Origin: Hypholoma sublateritium FD-334 SS-4
Lineage: Eukaryota; Basidiomycota; Agaricomycetes; Agaricales; Strophariaceae
Length of the DNA: 64,000 nt
Assembly: GCA_000827495.1 (NCBI GenBank)
Contig: KN817617.1
Coordinates: 1-64,000 of the forward strand
Reading direction: 5' to 3'
How positions within the stretch are numbered: position 1 is the stretch's first letter; each line of letters opens with the position of its first letter. Below, piece after piece: positions 37,192 through 48,626 of this stretch. Made by a program: the position numbers and the translations under genes. The notes below the pieces were generated by a model that saw only the letters and a list, made by a program, of their open reading frames with translations, ran no database searches and had not been told where the DNA came from.

Positions 37192-38401
37192 TTACTTCAA
37201 ATCTGAAAATTGTGCTACAAGACCCACAAACCCCTTTTGTAAGTCAGCGAGCTTGCGCTGGGATGCGTTCAACTCCTCGCGCAATTTCTCTGCTTCTTTC
37301 TCCAGCCGGTCGTGTGCTTCCTCTATCCTCTTCACTTCCTGCTTCGCCGTATTCACCTCCTGCCTCGCCATACGGTACTTTCGGTAGTAACGAGAGCTGT
37401 ATATTTTGGTCAGCATCACGAATTCCCCCCATATTTTACCTAACGCAGCCTTTGTCTCGTGGGTTTCGGCCTGAGCAATGCTGGAGTCCGACTCAGTGGT
37501 ATGGCCGTCTGATTCATCATCAAATCCTGATGGGTCCTACGGTGTGTAAAGGTTAGCAAATACATATGAGTTTGGTACAGTGAAACTCACCCGAGACTGA
37601 GAGAAGCCTTGAGCCTCCTCAATATTTGCATCTCTCTGGCTCTCCCCTCCGTCGGCCTCACTCCCATGTTGCTCGTTCTTGGGGTCATCTACATTATCCG
37701 GCTCTCCTGCATCACATGGCCCACTTGCCATAGCCGCATCCCCCCCGGCGGCACCAACAATAGCAGGATCGTAACTTCGCAGCGGCGCGATAGTCACGCG
37801 ACGTACCAAAGGCCGGCGCACGGCTGCCCCTGCATCACTGTCCACCTCTGCGGCTAGACGTTCTGCAGACATTATTGATAAGATGCCATATCCGAGTGTA
37901 GGAATAAATACCTTGCGATGGTCCCGTCACACGACGAGTCAACGGCTTCGGCGGTGCTGGTGCAATCAGCATTGCTGGTTTGCCCGGAACTTCTGCTGTG
38001 GGATCAGCTGTGTTGCGTCCTTGGTGGCAGTCGTCATCAACATCCTGCTTCAATGATGCAGCGAAGCTGTCATCGGCCCATGGAGTTTGTGAATCCGTCT
38101 GAGAGTCACAGCTGCCTCCGGGGCCCAGCTGGCTACAATTTTGGCAAAGAGCATCATCAGTTTCAACCCAGGCTGTGTAGCACAACCTAACTCACACAGA
38201 CGATCGCCGGACTGACTCCTCAAAAGCTTTGCGTTTGATGGGCCGCCCACCAGTGGAATCTCCTCCAGCGCGTTTCTTTGCGAGCTCCATGAGTGGATTA
38301 AGAGCCGAGGGATCTGAGACATCGGTTTTGCGTGCAGGTTGAAGTGTAAGATGGGGGTGCGACCCTGGAGAGTTCGCGCGGGCAGCAAATTTGGGCATCA
38401 C
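37192..38401 (-). CDS. Transposon accessory protein with C-terminal coiled coil
   Basis: I do not recognise this protein family. The first exon reads (M)MPKFAARANSPGSHPHLTL... and carries a basic GGRPIKRKAFEESV. Central exons are polar and acidic (TPWADDSFAASLKQDVDDD, GEPDNVDDPKNEQHGSEADG). The C-terminal exon is a strong heptad helix: MARQEVNTAKQEVKRIEEAH, then DRLEKEAEKLREELNASQRK, then LADLQKGFVGLVAQFSDLK and a stop at 37192. The gene lies 160 bp downstream of the transposase on the same strand, inside the element, so a role in transposition or element regulation is plausible. The intron after the first exon (around 38190) has ambiguous boundaries. A basic N-terminus plus coiled coil would suit a dimeric DNA-associated protein; this is inference. 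Confidence 0.6.
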
Positions 38402-38560
38402 GGTCGAAGGAGAAAAGAAGGAACCGCAACAAGAAAAATGTTGGGCTCGGCCGACACCGCAAAGGCCCGGATCACTGCATTATCGACGACAAGTTGCCAC
38501 CACCGTGCACGGTGGACGCAATCATGTGATGGTCTGCTCAGGGGTGTCGGACAAAATTAT

Positions 38561-41500
38561 TCAGTAAATCAATTCATGGGCTCGGTGGTCTGCATACTTG
38601 TTAACGTAAAATGCCTCAAAGGCCTCTAGGGAATATGAGTAGTGAAATGCATCAGGTAGAGGATGGGGGCCAAAGCAGGGGAGAAGATGGACACCACGTA
38701 GGAAAGATTTGAGGTGAACGACAGTGACCAAGCGCGCAGCATGATGACCCCCACCTGCCATTTGCGGCCGCACTCGCCACATCCCAGTCTCAGCATCCGG
38801 TCGATTGCCGTAAGTCTTGAACCATTCCACGAGAGCGCAGGGGTATGTGATGTCCTCATGTTCGAACGAAAACAAGAGCTTCACGCGGACAGCGCTCATG
38901 CCTTTCATTCCCGGTTTGTCCTCATCCTCGACCACCAGAGCACAGTCGCGGCGTTCACCTTGAGATCGCCAGTGTGGGGTGCATCGGATGCGTTCACGTT
39001 TCATGCCCCGAATACCTGACTCGTCGCTTGGTGCAAAGAAGGTCGCAACAGCGGAGTTGAACACGGAAATCTTGGATGTAACAACAGGACATTCATCAGC
39101 GGTGACATCTTGAGAGGTGAGAGGGCCATGAGGATTCATCTGGTCGTACAGGAATCGTTGGGTGAGGTCGACGAGGTCTTCTTGATTGATGTGTTCTGCC
39201 AAGGCCTGCAGCTTCCGGGGCAAATTGCGTGCTGAGCATCATGGTCAGTTGTGCGTACAAACCCGTAGGCAAATACTGCTACTCACCGCGACACCTTGCC
39301 AGAACCACATTTCCCGTAACAAGATCATCCAAAGGACCCTCGGCATCATCATCCTCGCCTGGTGGGAGCAAGATTGGGAGTGGCGCAGCATCGTATGAGG
39401 GGCGAAGCATGCCTCGTCGCACAAAATCCACCCTGGCTGCGACGAGCTTGTCCAGGCGCTGGTTAGTGAGTAACATTTGCCCAAGGGCCTCATAGCGATT
39501 GGATCTGCGCCATGGCCGCTTCACAGCAGTGATATGACGTGATTCTGTGATAGACGAACAAATTCCTCCTGGCGCACCAAACTCTCGAGCAAGGTAAGCA
39601 TAGTGCACCAAAGAATGCTGCCGTGGGAGCGAAAAACCAGTCGGTCGAACACCTGAGGTGCGAAAGATCTCCCTCTTCTGATGGAACCGTGCCACAGTAT
39701 CTTCAAAGGCTTTCAGCGACTCCTCATCGAGGTCTGCTCGCCGTGCAATGTAGCATGCATCGAGGAAAGCTGCGATTGCCTGTACCATCTGCGTGGGCAC
39801 GTATCCTGCGATCGCAGGCAAGTAAACCTAGTAACGTAATAAGCTTTTGCAGGTATCAAACCTGAGCAATGAGCTGGAACTTGCCTTCATGAGAGCCTTA
39901 GAATCGTCGCCCGTCCATTGCTTGAAACGGCGGCCCTGAGGAAATCGGCGGATCTCGGGATATAGAGGCATGGCGGCAATTCTACAATCCGCATCAAATC
40001 CGCATCACGATTTATTGATGAACAAATCAAGTTAACAAAACATACCGTGAGTCTATATCATCAAGGATTTCGTTTGCTCGGGCTTCACCGTGTTCAAGAG
40101 CTAAGTATTCCCCAACCCACTGCACCAAATGATCTTTAAATGTACCTTTGATCAGTTGGTGGAGCAGGTCTGGAGTAAGCATCTCATGTATATCAGCACG
40201 GGCGAAGTGAACAGTAAAGGGCTGATTACAAACGTAGTTAGCACGATTAGTAGTAGCCTACACAACTGTCCACACACCGTAATATCATCGTCAATTCCGT
40301 ACTCATCCCATAGTGTCTTTGGATCCAGGATTTCGGCCAACTGCCGTGAATGATCATGCGAGCGTTGGCCAGAAATCTTGTCAAGGTCATGCGGTAGACT
40401 TGTACATCTGCCATCAAAGACTCAGTTTGGAAAGGAACAATCTGTAGCGTAGTGAACGTACCTTGGACACCAGCCCTGCACGACACCAGCCAGATACACC
40501 TGCTCAGGATAATCGGCAATGTACGCAGCCAGGTCATATATCACACGGCGGTAATGTCCATCAGGGCACCTTAAAATCACGGGAATGGTCATTCCTTCTT
40601 TCAAAGATGAGAGGATCATTTCGAGAGATGCATGGTAAAGTTGTCGCTTGAATTTGCGGAAAGCCACATCGTTGTCATCTTTGCGATCATCTTCCCATCG
40701 TGTCAGCCAGGCAGCTGGATATTGGAGGATGTGAATATGTACGTACTCTTCGGAATAGCCAGGAATCCTATGGGGACGACAGCATTGCGGTGTGCTCGCC
40801 GGATGGAATTGTGGACATTTCCAATAGATAGATAGATTGGATGGTACTCAACGTTCCCTGTCATGACAGAAACCGTCGTTTTGTCACTGCCAAGAATGAT
40901 GGGACATATTGTTGAATGAAGTGTGGTTGGATCATTGTCGTAGATTTCAGTCTAAGAATAATCATTTTCAAACGGGCATATTGCCAGCAAAATGAAACAA
41001 CGTACGCTGTGTTTCCAGCTAGAATTCCCGGACATAAAATCACTCCATGTTCGCTTGCCGGCCTTGTTCAACCCAACGTACGGGGCGTAATCAAACTGAT
41101 TGTTGAAGTCGGGATTGTCAAACAATTGCTTGATGACGGTGGCTGGATCCCTGTACCATACGTCGTATTTTGCATCTTGCCAGCGGGGGTGATCCGGGGC
41201 CTTCTCGCCTTGATAGCCTGCTGAGAAGCATTTCCAGGGGGCATCACCGAACGATAGAGAATCAATTGCTCCGTACATTTGCTCATAGTTATTAAAGGGG
41301 CCAAGATCGTCATTCTGCGCCATGCTGAGCGCCCAAATCTCGAGAAGTTCATCTATGTTCCCAGCCGACATTTCTTCCTTGCGGTAGAGGAAATCTGCGA
41401 GAGTAAACTGCTGTTCATTCTCGAAAGGAGCCCAACCCAGGTCATCATCTCGTTGGAGAGGGAGGGTCCCTGGGGGGAGATGAATACCATCGGCATTGCA

Positions 41501-41851
41501 AGGCATTCCTGGTAGGATTTTAACAGATTAGATGTGCTCTCAGAATGACGCCAGTTCATTGAACACATTACCTGTCAGATATGGATGTCTTGTTGCCGAT
41601 GGCACTGCCCGAGGGGCATGATTCGGGACTGGCCCAGGATGGGGTTCATCGGGAGGTGGTGCGTCATTGCCCATATCAAAGTCAGCCTCGTCTTCTACTG
41701 TTGCGGCCGGGTTACGTGGCGCATTTGCCTGGATATCGACCTCTTCGAGTACGTTGTTGTTGTGGTGGCAAGTTCGAAAATGGTGCGTTCGCCCTTGCTG
41801 TGATCGAAAAGTTGACGCACACCCAGGAAATGTACATGATAATCGTGCCAT
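38561..41851 (-). CDS. Plavaka transposase
   Basis: The enzyme should cut and join transposon ends by a DDE mechanism. An N-terminal C2H2-like finger (CTFPGCASTFRSQQGRTHHFRTCH) is followed by RHPYLTG-MPCNADGIHLPPG. The conserved body reads TLADFLYRKEEMSAGNIDELLEIW, AKYDVWYRDPATVIKQLFDNPDF and FDYAPYVG...WSDFMSGNSSWKHS. Then come ICPIILGSDKTTVSVMTGNVEYHP, RRAHRNAVVPIGFLAIPKS, VILRCPDGHYRRVIYDLAAYIADYPEQVYLAGVVQGWC, ADIHEMLTPDLLHQLIKGTFKDH, IFRTSGVRPTGFSLPRQHSLVHY and SSITESRHITAVKRPWRRSNR. Candidate catalytic acids, by my reading of the family, are the Asp in LGSDKT, the Asp in TPDLLHQ and the Glu in ITESRH. The C-terminus ends at 38561. Exons join through short GT-AG introns and I found no stop or frameshift. 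It diverges from the accessory gene at 42047 across about 195 bp. Confidence 0.92.
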
Positions 41852-42046
41852 GACAGAGTAATATTAGCCTGAAGTGAGCAAGGGAGAAAGACGTGCAAGT
41901 TGCGACTCAGACTGGTCGCGTACTAGCAAACCCGAAATCCGACGCCGAATAAGGAAATAGAATTTTTGCCCCAGCGAACTTGCATTCCTCTTCCCGGTAT
42001 CTTCCTCAAACTGTCATCGCGTGTCTAAGTTGTGCGCTCAATCAAG

Positions 42047-44837
42047 ATGTCCACCCAAGAAACTAAGACTAACTTACCAGATGTGTTTGGGACCGGTGAG
42101 TGGTCCAACCTGCTCAGCCATTACGGCTAGACATTTTTTTTTTTCATTCTTCTCATGTTCGTTGTTTCAATGGTGCAGGCCTCAACCCTGCACCACCCGC
42201 TGCTCGTGCCCGCGGACGAGCGCGTGGTCGCCCACGTGGAAGTGGACGTGGCAGTAATGGACGTGGTCGTGGACAAGGCAAAGGTCGTGGGGGCGGACGT
42301 GGCGGAGGTGTGGCCAGTGGTGATGGCCCTCATGGTGACGCTGGTCCTCCCGATGACAGCGGTCCTGCTGGTGGCACTAATAGGGCATGCGAGACTTCTA
42401 TTGGTGATATTTCGAGTTCCCGGCCCCGTCGTGCCTCTGGGAAATATGAACCAGGGGAGGCTATCATCGATACTGTGCCTAGGAGGACTTCGGAGGAGGT
42501 CCTCATTGCCAAGGACATGGCAGCCCAAAAAATCGAACAAGCCCTCGCTTTGCAAGAGCAGAAAAAAATCGCACAGCGCCGCGCCATCGCGGCCTTAGAG
42601 GATCGTCTTCAGGCAGAAAATCTTGATAAAATCACTCGGGCGATCAGACCCGACTTGATTGACCTTGAACCGATGAAAAAAACAGTATGTGGTTATTACT
42701 GTACGCGAATGGCCAACAAATCCTAATCCTGTGTTGCGAAACAGGAATTAATGGATGAGGACGAGGTAATTATTAAAGTTCACTCACAATGCTAGTCTAA
42801 TGTAATTTGGGCCTACAGGATGATCTGTCAGTTGCAGAATATGATGATGAAGGAGACGAGACACCTTACTCAGATGAATATGATCCTTCCCGCACGTATG
42901 TTGTTGCCAAACCTCAGGGGCAGTTGCCTGTCGATGGCGAGCAGCTCGACAGCGATGAGCTCCTCATGGAATCCGACAGCGACGAGCCACCTCTCGGGAT
43001 CATGGAAATGGAGGGGCAGTCAGGTAGTCACTGGGGTCGTCCGCAAAAGAGCAGTGCGGTGGCAGAAGGAAAGATGCATCGTGGGACCAGTCAACGTCGT
43101 GAAGGTACACATGATGGGGTGGCACATGACGCTGTGAATGTCGCTGCCACACTACACACGCCTGACAATAATCAACACCGCATCCCCGCTGTTGCCGTTG
43201 TGCCAAGCCGCCCACCCCCCAAGGCCAAACCTGCTGTGAGTGATGTGTCTTTATACGAAACAAAAAGAAATTAATGACCATCAGAGAGGCGATCTACGAC
43301 GCGACGTGGAAGTATTGCGTCTCATTCCGGACTCGAAGGCAGGCACCACAAACACGAAGCGCAAAGACTCCGATGCTCGTAGCATGCAAGCCAACACGGA
43401 GAGTGCTGAGCATATTCCTAAGTAAGCTACTTATTTCTATTTGTGCTCACAACTGATGTGTTACTTCTGGGCTAGTGTCAAACGAGCAAAAGTCGAGCCA
43501 CCTTCAGGTCTCGTCGCTGGCTGGCGGGCCAAAAGTCAAAAGCAGGCTGCGCAGACCGCCCCCAAGCTGGATCCGGTAGATGAGGTGGAGATACTGGAGT
43601 CCGGTGAGTTTGACACCGAAGACACGCCACAGGCTTTGGCCAGTGCCCGAGCTCAGAAAAAAACAATGGTGAAGATTACAGCACCGGTTACAACTGTAAG
43701 TACCTCAATATACACATTATCTTTGCTTATTTTGGATGAGCAGGTTACTATTGAGGAGTCTTCCGTCATGAAGATTGACGGCGCCAGCAAGAGACCCCGC
43801 CGCGAGAAGTATGTGGTGGCTGATTTACCTCTGCAGAATACGGTCTCGCACACGTCGCGCTGGCGAAATCAATTCCGCCATTCGATCATAACATGGGCTG
43901 GCGCTCAGCTGGATCCGTATGGTACTAACAGCCTACTCACTGCGCGTATAGTGCGCTCTATCTGGGAAACCGTTTACCCAGATGTAAACATTGCGGGGCA
44001 CCAGGAGGACCAGCTTGAGCGCAATCTTGATGTATTGGTGTCCCTCGTACGTCTCGTTTCTGTGGTGGTTGAATCACACTCATACATCTACGGGGCTTAG
44101 TCAGGTGGTATTCTTTTGGACTGGCGCAGCGCACTAGGATCGTCGGCATTGAGCGTACTGCAAGAGCATTTCACGCTGCACAAGTTTACGTCGGATGAGA
44201 TAGTCGACTTTGTCAAGTGGGCATATGACCCGTTGAACGGTGTGTTCAATTTCATTTACCGCGATCCCAATGCTGCGCCGGTGAGTTTTGCCTGGCTATA
44301 CATGATTATTATAGGATGCTGCTTACGGCAACAACAGGGATCGAAGGGTGGTCTGCGATCCGACTTGATCCTGGACGTCTTGGTTACACATCTGCGCAAA
44401 ACCACCTACTCTCAGGTGCAGCACGGCAACCCGATTGGGGCCCTGGGACTGTCGGTAGCGGCGGTGGGTGCATTTGATAGCACTCTATTCAACCGGTTTA
44501 CTTATTGTGAATACAGCTTGAACGCGCGTTCAAGCTCTGGGCCAGTGGAAATGACCCCCTGGCCAAGGTCCCATCAGCCGTTCCGGGCATCATGAAGCGC
44601 GCGCTGACGCGGAAGGAACCGTTTGCGGAAGAAGGGTGGGGAGGCCGTGCGAGGAATTGGGTGAAAACGGCGGAAAGGCTGACGGTGGCGGACTGGGAAG
44701 ATATCATGGGGGATATGAATGCACGAGTGAAGAAACAGGGCAGTGTCGGACTCTCCGAGGACGGGATGAACAGTGCAGATGGGCTGTTCGTCGCGGAGGG
44801 GACCAGCGCTGATCCACGGGTATGTATAGAATTGTAG
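42047..44837 (+). CDS. Transposon accessory protein: GRG-repeat N-terminus plus conserved C-terminal domain
   Basis: The function is unknown; similar proteins accompany mushroom transposons in my memory. The start MSTQETKTNLPDVFGTG joins GLNPAPPAARARGRARGRPR and a Gly/Arg-rich RGG-like tract of about 40 residues, typical of nucleic-acid binding. A helical segment follows (EEVLIAKDMAAQKIEQALAL, QEQKKIAQRRAIAALEDRLQ), then acidic linkers (DDLSVAEYDDEGDETPYSDE) and a lysine-rich stretch. The C-terminal domain reads RWRNQFRHSIITWAGAQLDPYG, RIVRSIWETVYPDV, LLDWRSALGSSALSVLQEHF, GGLRSDLILDVLVTHLRKTT, and NPIGALGLSVAAVERAFKLW after an intron. The stop is at 44835-44837. It is divergent from the transposase and inside the element. 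Exon joins around 43240-43450 and 44475-44525 are tentative. Confidence 0.75.
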
Positions 44838-45113
44838 CCCGAGCAGCCCCGAGCAGCCCCGAGCACGTCTTAATTTTAACCCCTGTCAAATTCTTTTTAT
44901 AAAATCTATTTTATTTATAAAATTTATAAATACGACTGGATCCTTTTATTAAATAAATCTGCGAGCGCCCCAAGTAAAAGCACTTGGGAGCACTTGGAGA
45001 GGAGATCATACGCGGCTAGTTTAATAGCCCAAGTATGGACGATTGTAGACGCTTGCCGGCTCGCATGGGCTTGGCAGGGCTCGGCCCGACCGCATGAGCC
45101 GCCCCAATCAGGC
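44838..45113. other. Right subterminal region of Plavaka element with short repeats
   Basis: GAGCAGCCCC-type units repeat three times at 44840-44866. AGCACTTGG occurs twice at 44979-44997. The left end (36930-37020) carries related CCCCTTGAGCCCCTTGG and CACCCCAAGGGG sequence. Such subterminal repeats are usual transposase-binding sites in CACTA elements; binding here is inferred. Confidence 0.45.
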
Positions 45114-45129
45114 TGTAGTCTTCCTGATG
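45114..45129 (-). repeat. Right terminal inverted repeat of Plavaka element
   Basis: TGTAGTCTTCCTGATG precedes the GA at 45130-45131 and host coding sequence (TCCACCTGCC). Confidence 0.85.
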
Positions 45130-46484
45130 GATCCACCTGCCATCGTCGACGCAGTTGTAGCCGAGAAGTGTACCGCCTTGCACGGGGTGCCGACCCACTT
45201 CCTTGGAGTTCTCTCCGAGGTCGAAAAGCGTAGAGAGGCAGGTTCCCCGGCTAACATGAGCTCGCTGAGGTGATTAACATGGTCCTCCTTCTCTTCTGGG
45301 CAAGCAAGTGACCTGCTATATCTTAGAACTGGGATCGCGGCTGGGTCGCCCATTCCCATCGATCTAATGAAGAGCCTAATAGGCAAGCTTCATCTCACCG
45401 ATTTGACGAACGCCTATGGAATGAGTGAGTGTCTGATGTAAACCCGCAGCGCTTCCTTCCTTGTCGCTGGAAATACGCGGTTCTGACTCTGGTGCCAGCC
45501 GAAACCAGCCCTGTCTCCTTTCAAACGACGCCGGACGACCCTATTATCAAGCGCGTCGAAACCGTGGGCAAGGTGCAGCCTCACGTCAAGGCCAAAATTA
45601 TCGACGGCGATGGGAACATCGTCGATGTGGGCATGCCAGGTGAAATATGTGTCGCGGGATACCTGCTACAAAAGGGGTATGTAAAGATCTGCGCAATTCG
45701 TTTGAAGCGATGTTAACCAAGTCGAATGATGTCGGTGGTGCATGTACATAGTTATTGGCATGACGAGGAACAGACGGCCAGCGTAATGAAGACCGATGAA
45801 AACGGCACGCTCTGGATACATACCGGTGATGAAGGTATCATGGACGAAGAGGGCTATCTCCGGGGTAAGCGTGTATACTGTCGCCATGTCTAAGATGTGA
45901 CTAAAACTCTCTTTCCGCCAGTCGTCGGGAGGATAAAGGTACGCATCGCGCCAATATATCGGATCTGAGGATTTGAAAGGAACCTACAAATCCTAGGATC
46001 TCATTATCCGGGGCGGCGAGGTGGGTTGTGGTTCTTCGTCTAATTTCTGTGTTTGGGGTTCACGAACATTATCCAAAGAACCTTTTCCCCGTGCAAATCG
46101 AGAATGCGATGACCTCACACCTTGACGTGCGCGAGGCGGCCGCTGTGGCAGTCCCCGACGACGTCTATGGTGAGGTAGTCGGCGCGTGGGTTGTGCGCGA
46201 ACCACACACCAGCATGACGAGAGAGCAGCTTCGCGAGAGCGTGGCGGCAGCCATGAACCCCCAGGTGAGTGTTCCGTGATAAAGTTTCGGTCACACGATG
46301 GTGTATGCTGACATATCTGTGTGTGTGCTTCCAGAACGCGCCCGCCTGGGTATGGTTCATGGGAGAGGATGGCAGTCCAGAAGAGCTGCCCAAGACGGCG
46401 AGCGGGAAGGTGCAGAAGCATGTGCTGCGAAAGTGGAGTCGCGAGCTCGCTGCTATCGGGGTGGGCCTTGTTTACAGGAAGTAA
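45130..46484 (+). pseudogene. ACSF2-type acyl-CoA synthetase, 3' part, separated by Plavaka element
   Basis: This resumes the gene begun at 35320. Directly after the transposon's GA the frame reads (D)PPAIVDAVVAEKCTALHGVPTHFLGVL, then TGIAAGSPIPIDLMKSLI, LTNAYGMTETSPVSFQTTPDD, GMPGEICVAGYLLQKGYWHD, and the ATP/AMP-binding [41 protein letters not shown]. The end is ELPKTASGKVQKHVLRKWSREL with the conserved catalytic lysine near the C-terminus. The stop is near 46482-46484. Exons are joined by five or more short GT-AG introns and I saw no stop or frameshift. The part is therefore intact apart from the upstream insertion, which fits a recent event. Without the ATP-binding loop it cannot be active on its own. 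Confidence 0.9.
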
Positions 46485-47142
46485 TCATTGAGCCGTGTTC
46501 CCGGTATTATTATCTGCATGATTCACAGGCAATTTGTGACCACGTTTTACGTGCAGCCTCCACTTCCAAGGAATATATAATGCACGGCGTCTGGTAATTA
46601 CATGACTGGCATTTGAAGCGGGTCCGCTTTGTCATCGCATACTCGTCATGTTCGACTTGAATGTGGCCCCACACCGAGCGAGGTTGGGCTTTTATTCTGG
46701 CCTCGAAATGTCTGGCTTTCACGACCAAGTCTAGAAAACTCTGGCTCCTCGATCTGGAATAGTTTACTCGTTCACTTTCTTCTTGTAGACCAAATATCAC
46801 TTGAGTGAGAGCATGTGTTGCACTACTCCCTTCAACTGTAAAGCACCAACAAATTCATAGTTAATTGGCTGATTTTGCCATTTTCTTGGTCCAGCAGTAT
46901 AGTGCCATAGGCGGAGAAAGAGGCGGCCCAGCTTTAGCGCCAAAGGCCTAGATTTGACCCGAATTACGGCACATTTGTCACGTGGAATACTCAAAATGTT
47001 TGGGACAAAAGTCGTGGGTTGTCCGGAGAGAGACGCAGCGCCAGTCATCACCTCCGCCTCCAATAATCCAGTTCCCATTCGTTAAGCCCAGGACTCCGGG
47101 CTCTACTCTCATTTCGACCCCTCGAACGACTCTCTCGCACCA
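46485..47142. other. Intergenic region
   Basis: This 658-bp spacer between same-strand genes holds the 3' UTR of the synthetase and the promoter of the hydroxylase. Nothing else is seen. Confidence 0.35.
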
Positions 47143-48626
47143 ATGTCCAAGCGAATTCGTATATATACGGCAGAGGACGTGGCAACGCATACCACTTCTG
47201 CGAGCTGCTGGGTCTCGCGTGGAGGCAAAGTCTACGATGTTACCGCGTTCATAGACGACCACCCAGGAGGGGATGATCTTATCTTGGCTCACGCCGGCAA
47301 GGATATTGGCAAGGTCATGCAGGACAAGCTCGAACACGAGCACTCGGATGCGGCGTACAATATGTTGGACGAGTATGTCGTCGGAAGGGTGGGCGTTGGC
47401 GAAGCTGTTGTCCGTGATGGTCAGGTCCTATATTTCCCTCTTCTGGCGTCTTACTTACATTGCTTTTTAGACTGGGAGGCACCGGATGATTTCCGCCCAG
47501 ACGAGACGGATGAAGCGAAAGATTACGAGAAGAACGCGTTCTTGGACCTCCGTAAACCTCTTCTCCGACAGGTATGGGAAGCAAACTTCAGGTCTGTCAT
47601 TTGAGCTCTGGTATGCAATGATACCCTGGTTGACGCTTTTATAGCAAATCATACTATCTCCAACAGGTGCATCAGCCTCGTCACTTGAAGGAGTCTGCAC
47701 GGCTGTTCGGGCCAGATATTCTTGAGGTACAGCTTACGCCATTGACGTGTGTTCGTTAATTAATCATATTTGTACAGATGTGCACACGAACTGAGTGGTA
47801 TGTCGTCCCCTTAGTATGGGGACCCATTACAGCGTACCTGTTCTTGCGGTCGCTGTTCCAGTTCACCGGGCCATTACCTTCCTTCTTCGATAATGCTTCG
47901 CTGCCGATCGACCAGCTTCTGTCAATCACCCCGGATTCTATAGTGAAGACGTTACTCTGTTTCTTCCTTGGAAATTTCATCTGGACATTGCTGGAATACA
48001 CCTTGCACCGGTTCCTGTTCCACATCGACGAAGTTCTTCCAGACACATCTGCTTTCCTTACCCTTCACTTCTTGATGCACGGTATCCACCACTATCTCCC
48101 CATGGATCGGTACGTTATGTTTCCCCTCGTATTGAGCCAATTTCCGCGCTGACATCTCGACAGGCTGCGACTTGTCATGCCTCCGCCGCTCTTCTTTACG
48201 CTACAGCTTCCGTTCACTCAACTCGCATATGTCCTGTTTCCGGTGGCTGTGGCTAATGGCATTATATCTGGGGCGTTTACGTTCTGTGAGTACAATTAGC
48301 CTCGCTTTAATTGATAAAGGCTCAAATTTACGGCTGCCAAAGATATCGGCTACGACTGTATGCACTACGCGTGAGCACGATGTTGTTATTCCTTAATATT
48401 ACAACACAATTGACCTTGCATCGTGAACAGTCTTCACCACACAAAACTTCCGAATTACATTAAGGAGATGAAGAAGTACCACTTGGCCCATCATTACAAG
48501 AACTTCGAGCTTGGATACGGCGTTACCAGTCAGTTATTTTCTAATGCAGCCCTCACACTACTTTAACGTCCTTCATTCTCAGGCAAAATATGGGATATTG
48601 TTTTCAACACAGTTATTCCGGTCTAA
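47143..48626 (+). CDS. SCS7: Fatty acid 2-hydroxylase (sphingolipid alpha-hydroxylase, Scs7/FAH1-like)
   Basis: This ER enzyme hydroxylates the very-long-chain fatty acid of ceramide at C-2, using a fused cytochrome b5 and a di-iron site. The N-terminal cytochrome b5 domain begins at MSKRIRIYTAEDVATHTTSA and carries the haem motif VTAFIDDHPGG and the second haem histidine in KLEHEHSDAA. After a linker (LDLRKPLLRQVWEANF, PRHLKESARLFG) come membrane segments (WYVVPLVWGPITAYLFLRSL, IVKTLLCFFLGNFIWTLLEY). The histidine boxes are HRFLFH, HFLMHGIHHYLPMD, HYALHHTKLP and HLAHHYKNFELGYG. The C-terminus SKIWDIVFNTVIPV ends at 48624-48626. All iron-binding histidines expected of the family are visible. 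Introns are short and regular. Confidence 0.95.

Larger units (their letters stand above)
36915..45129. mobile_element. Plavaka-type (CACTA/EnSpm superfamily) DNA transposon, 8,215 bp
   Basis: The element lies inside an exon of an acyl-CoA synthetase gene. Its ends are imperfect inverted repeats (CATCAGCAAGACTACA at 36915-36930 and the complement of CATCAGGAAGACTACA at 45114-45129; 15 of 16 match), flanked by GA on both sides (36913-36914, 45130-45131). Deleting the element plus one GA restores TTC-GAT-CCA-CCT, reading F-D-P-P in the expected frame. Inside are three genes: the transposase (38561-41851, minus), a coiled-coil protein (37192-38401, minus) and a Gly/Arg-rich accessory protein (42047-44837, plus). 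All read without an obvious lesion, suggesting a young, possibly autonomous copy. Plavaka is known to me as an Agaricomycete CACTA lineage. Confidence 0.92.
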
